From JAOSJT01 sp035914695 (GTDB lineage: Bacteria; Bacteroidota; Ignavibacteria; SZUA-365), in contig JAMIQH010000181.1 of assembly GCA_035914695.1 (NCBI GenBank), positions 1-5,308 of the forward strand: a DNA stretch of 5,308 nt, read 5' to 3'. Under the pieces are notes generated by a model. The model was not told where the DNA came from. It worked only from the letters and a program-made list of their open reading frames with translations, and did not search any database. Shown here piece after piece: positions 4,444 through 5,308 of this stretch; positions within the stretch are counted from its first letter, which is position 1; every line of letters begins with the position of its first letter. Position numbers and translations under genes: made by a program.

Positions 4444-5308
4444 ATGACAGCATCTCGGCTTTTCATCATTGCGCTCCTTTCGACCACATTGCTAGGCATG
4501 GAACTGATCTGGACGCGCATCTTCTCGGCGGAATTTCTCTACACATTCGCATTTCTCATCCTGTCCTCGGCAGTACTGGGGCTGGGTCTCGGTGCGTTGC
4601 TGGCGAGTCGTGTGCCTGTGTTGCGGCGCGCGCGCGGCGCGGGGATGGGTCTGCTCCTCACCGGACTCGCGGTGATGCTCTCGCCGCCTCTGGTGTTTCT
4701 CGCCGGAGTTGACCTCTCGCAACTGTTCGCCCGCTGGTCCAGTGTTATTGACACGGTGTTAGCCATCGTGCTGCTCGCCCTGCCCTTCATCGCGGGCGGC
4801 GCGTCGCTGGCCATACTCTTCCGCTCGCATCCCCGCGCCCTGCCCCGCGCCTACATGGCCGACATGTTCGGCGCCGCGATCGGCGTTGTGGGAGCCGTCG
4901 TCGCCATGAATGTGCTCGGTACTCCGGTCGCCGCCGCCGGTGCCGCCATTCCCGTGCTGATCGCAGCCATGATGGAGCTGCGCGGTTGGCAGCGCTCCGT
5001 GCCGCTGCTGCTCATTGCCGCGTGCGTTCCGTTGTCGATGCATGCACAGGAGCTGTTGCGTGTGGAACGAGAACAGCGTGCCCCTGTGAGCATGGTGTAC
5101 TGGGACGCCATGGCGAAGGTGAAGGTGTACGACTACTCGCCCGAGGTCAAGGGCATCGAGATAGACAACGCAGCCAACAGCCCCGTGTACGCGTTTGACG
5201 GCAACTGGAATCGTCCCGATTCCCTGCGCTTCCGCTTCAGTATCGATGTCGGCTGGTTGATGGACCGCATGGATTCGGTACGCTTTCTCTCCATCGGCGC
5301 GGGGGGCG
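4444..5308 (+). CDS. membrane-embedded spermidine synthase-like protein (3' end outside window)
   Basis: The frame is open to the end of the window, giving 288 codons. Roughly seven hydrophobic helices fill residues 4-202 (about 4-26, 32-54, 66-88, 103-125, 139-159, 161-177 and 184-202). They carry family-like pieces: GMELIWTRIFS at 19-28, and YMADMFGAAIGVVGA at 137-151, which resembles the Y-x-x-D-x-x-G-A-x-x-G motif of membrane-fused spermidine synthase homologues. From about residue 215 a soluble part begins, with KVKVYDYSPEVKGIEIDN and a segment ending FLSIGAGG, the start of the glycine-rich nucleotide-binding loop of the spermidine synthase/methyltransferase fold. These proteins are related to aminopropyltransferases, but their substrates are mostly unproven, and the active-site acidic residues lie beyond the window. 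It starts about 700 bases after tonB, behind the repeats, so it is probably a separate transcription unit. The N-terminus could also be called MFS-like. Confidence 0.8.
   Translation, partial: MTASRLFIIALLSTTLLGMELIWTRIFSAEFLYTFAFLILSSAVLGLGLGALLASRVPVLRRARGAGMGLLLTGLAVMLSPPLVFLAGVDLSQLFARWSSVIDTVLAIVLLALPFIAGGASLAILFRSHPRALPRAYMADMFGAAIGVVGAVVAMNVLGTPVAAAGAAIPVLIAAMMELRGWQRSVPLLLIAACVPLSMHAQELLRVEREQRAPVSMVYWDAMAKVKVYDYSPEVKGIEIDNAANSPVYAFDGNWNRPDSLRFRFSIDVGWLMDRMDSVRFLSIGAGG

Noticed and set aside
3923..4447. Open frames across the spacer (also 3810-4064 and 4165-4386, plus strand)
   Set aside because: They run through the hairpin repeats in several frames, have no recognisable domain or ribosome binding site, and their predicted sequences are the low-quality, Arg/Ser/Pro-rich kind produced by GC-rich noncoding DNA.
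4539..5111. Minus-strand open frames opposite the spermidine synthase-like gene
   Set aside because: Ala/Ser/Arg/His-rich antisense shadows; the plus-strand frame has clear membrane helices and a glycine-rich nucleotide-binding loop.

Overview
The window comes from a Gram-negative, GC-rich bacterium: it carries a TonB-dependent outer-membrane receptor end, an ExbB/ExbD/TonB energising system and outer-membrane style C-termini. The lineage cannot be fixed from sequence alone. The combination of HU-like domain proteins, one of them membrane anchored, with a TonB cluster and many dispersed TTCGACTCC-type intergenic repeats suggests somewhere in or near the Bacteroidota/Chlorobiota (Ignavibacteria-like) group. 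Recognisable Shine-Dalgarno sequences (AGGA, AGGGA) precede several starts, which is less typical of classic Bacteroidia.

Positions 1-3747 are one tightly packed plus-strand operon. In order it holds the 3' end of a TonB-dependent receptor (1-555), a small HU-like protein (557-790), a larger protein with an N-terminal HU-like domain, an acidic linker and a C-terminal membrane anchor (780-1772), then exbB (1792-2487), exbD (2484-2912) and tonB (2893-3747). Gaps are 1 nt, -11, 19, -4 and -20 nt, so translation is probably coupled along most of it. ExbB/ExbD form the proton-driven motor, TonB spans the periplasm, and the receptor is the likely client. What two HU-fold proteins, one of them tethered to the inner membrane, do in this operon is the main open biological question.

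Positions 3748-4443 are a roughly 700-base spacer without a credible gene. It is packed with a family of about 70-nt palindromic elements: three forward copies and one inverted copy, each with conserved ends (TTCGACTC ... TCGCTCA..TGAC), a 6-8 bp stem that differs between copies but always pairs, and a loop of 33-35 nt. Half copies, a minimal copy and a duplicated side hairpin accompany them. This is the strongest unexplained structure in the window. The spacer ends in a pyrimidine-rich tract with a 7-bp tandem repeat.

Positions 4444-5308 are the first 288 codons of a polytopic membrane protein whose soluble C-terminal part looks like a spermidine-synthase/methyltransferase fold. The window ends inside its nucleotide-binding glycine loop.
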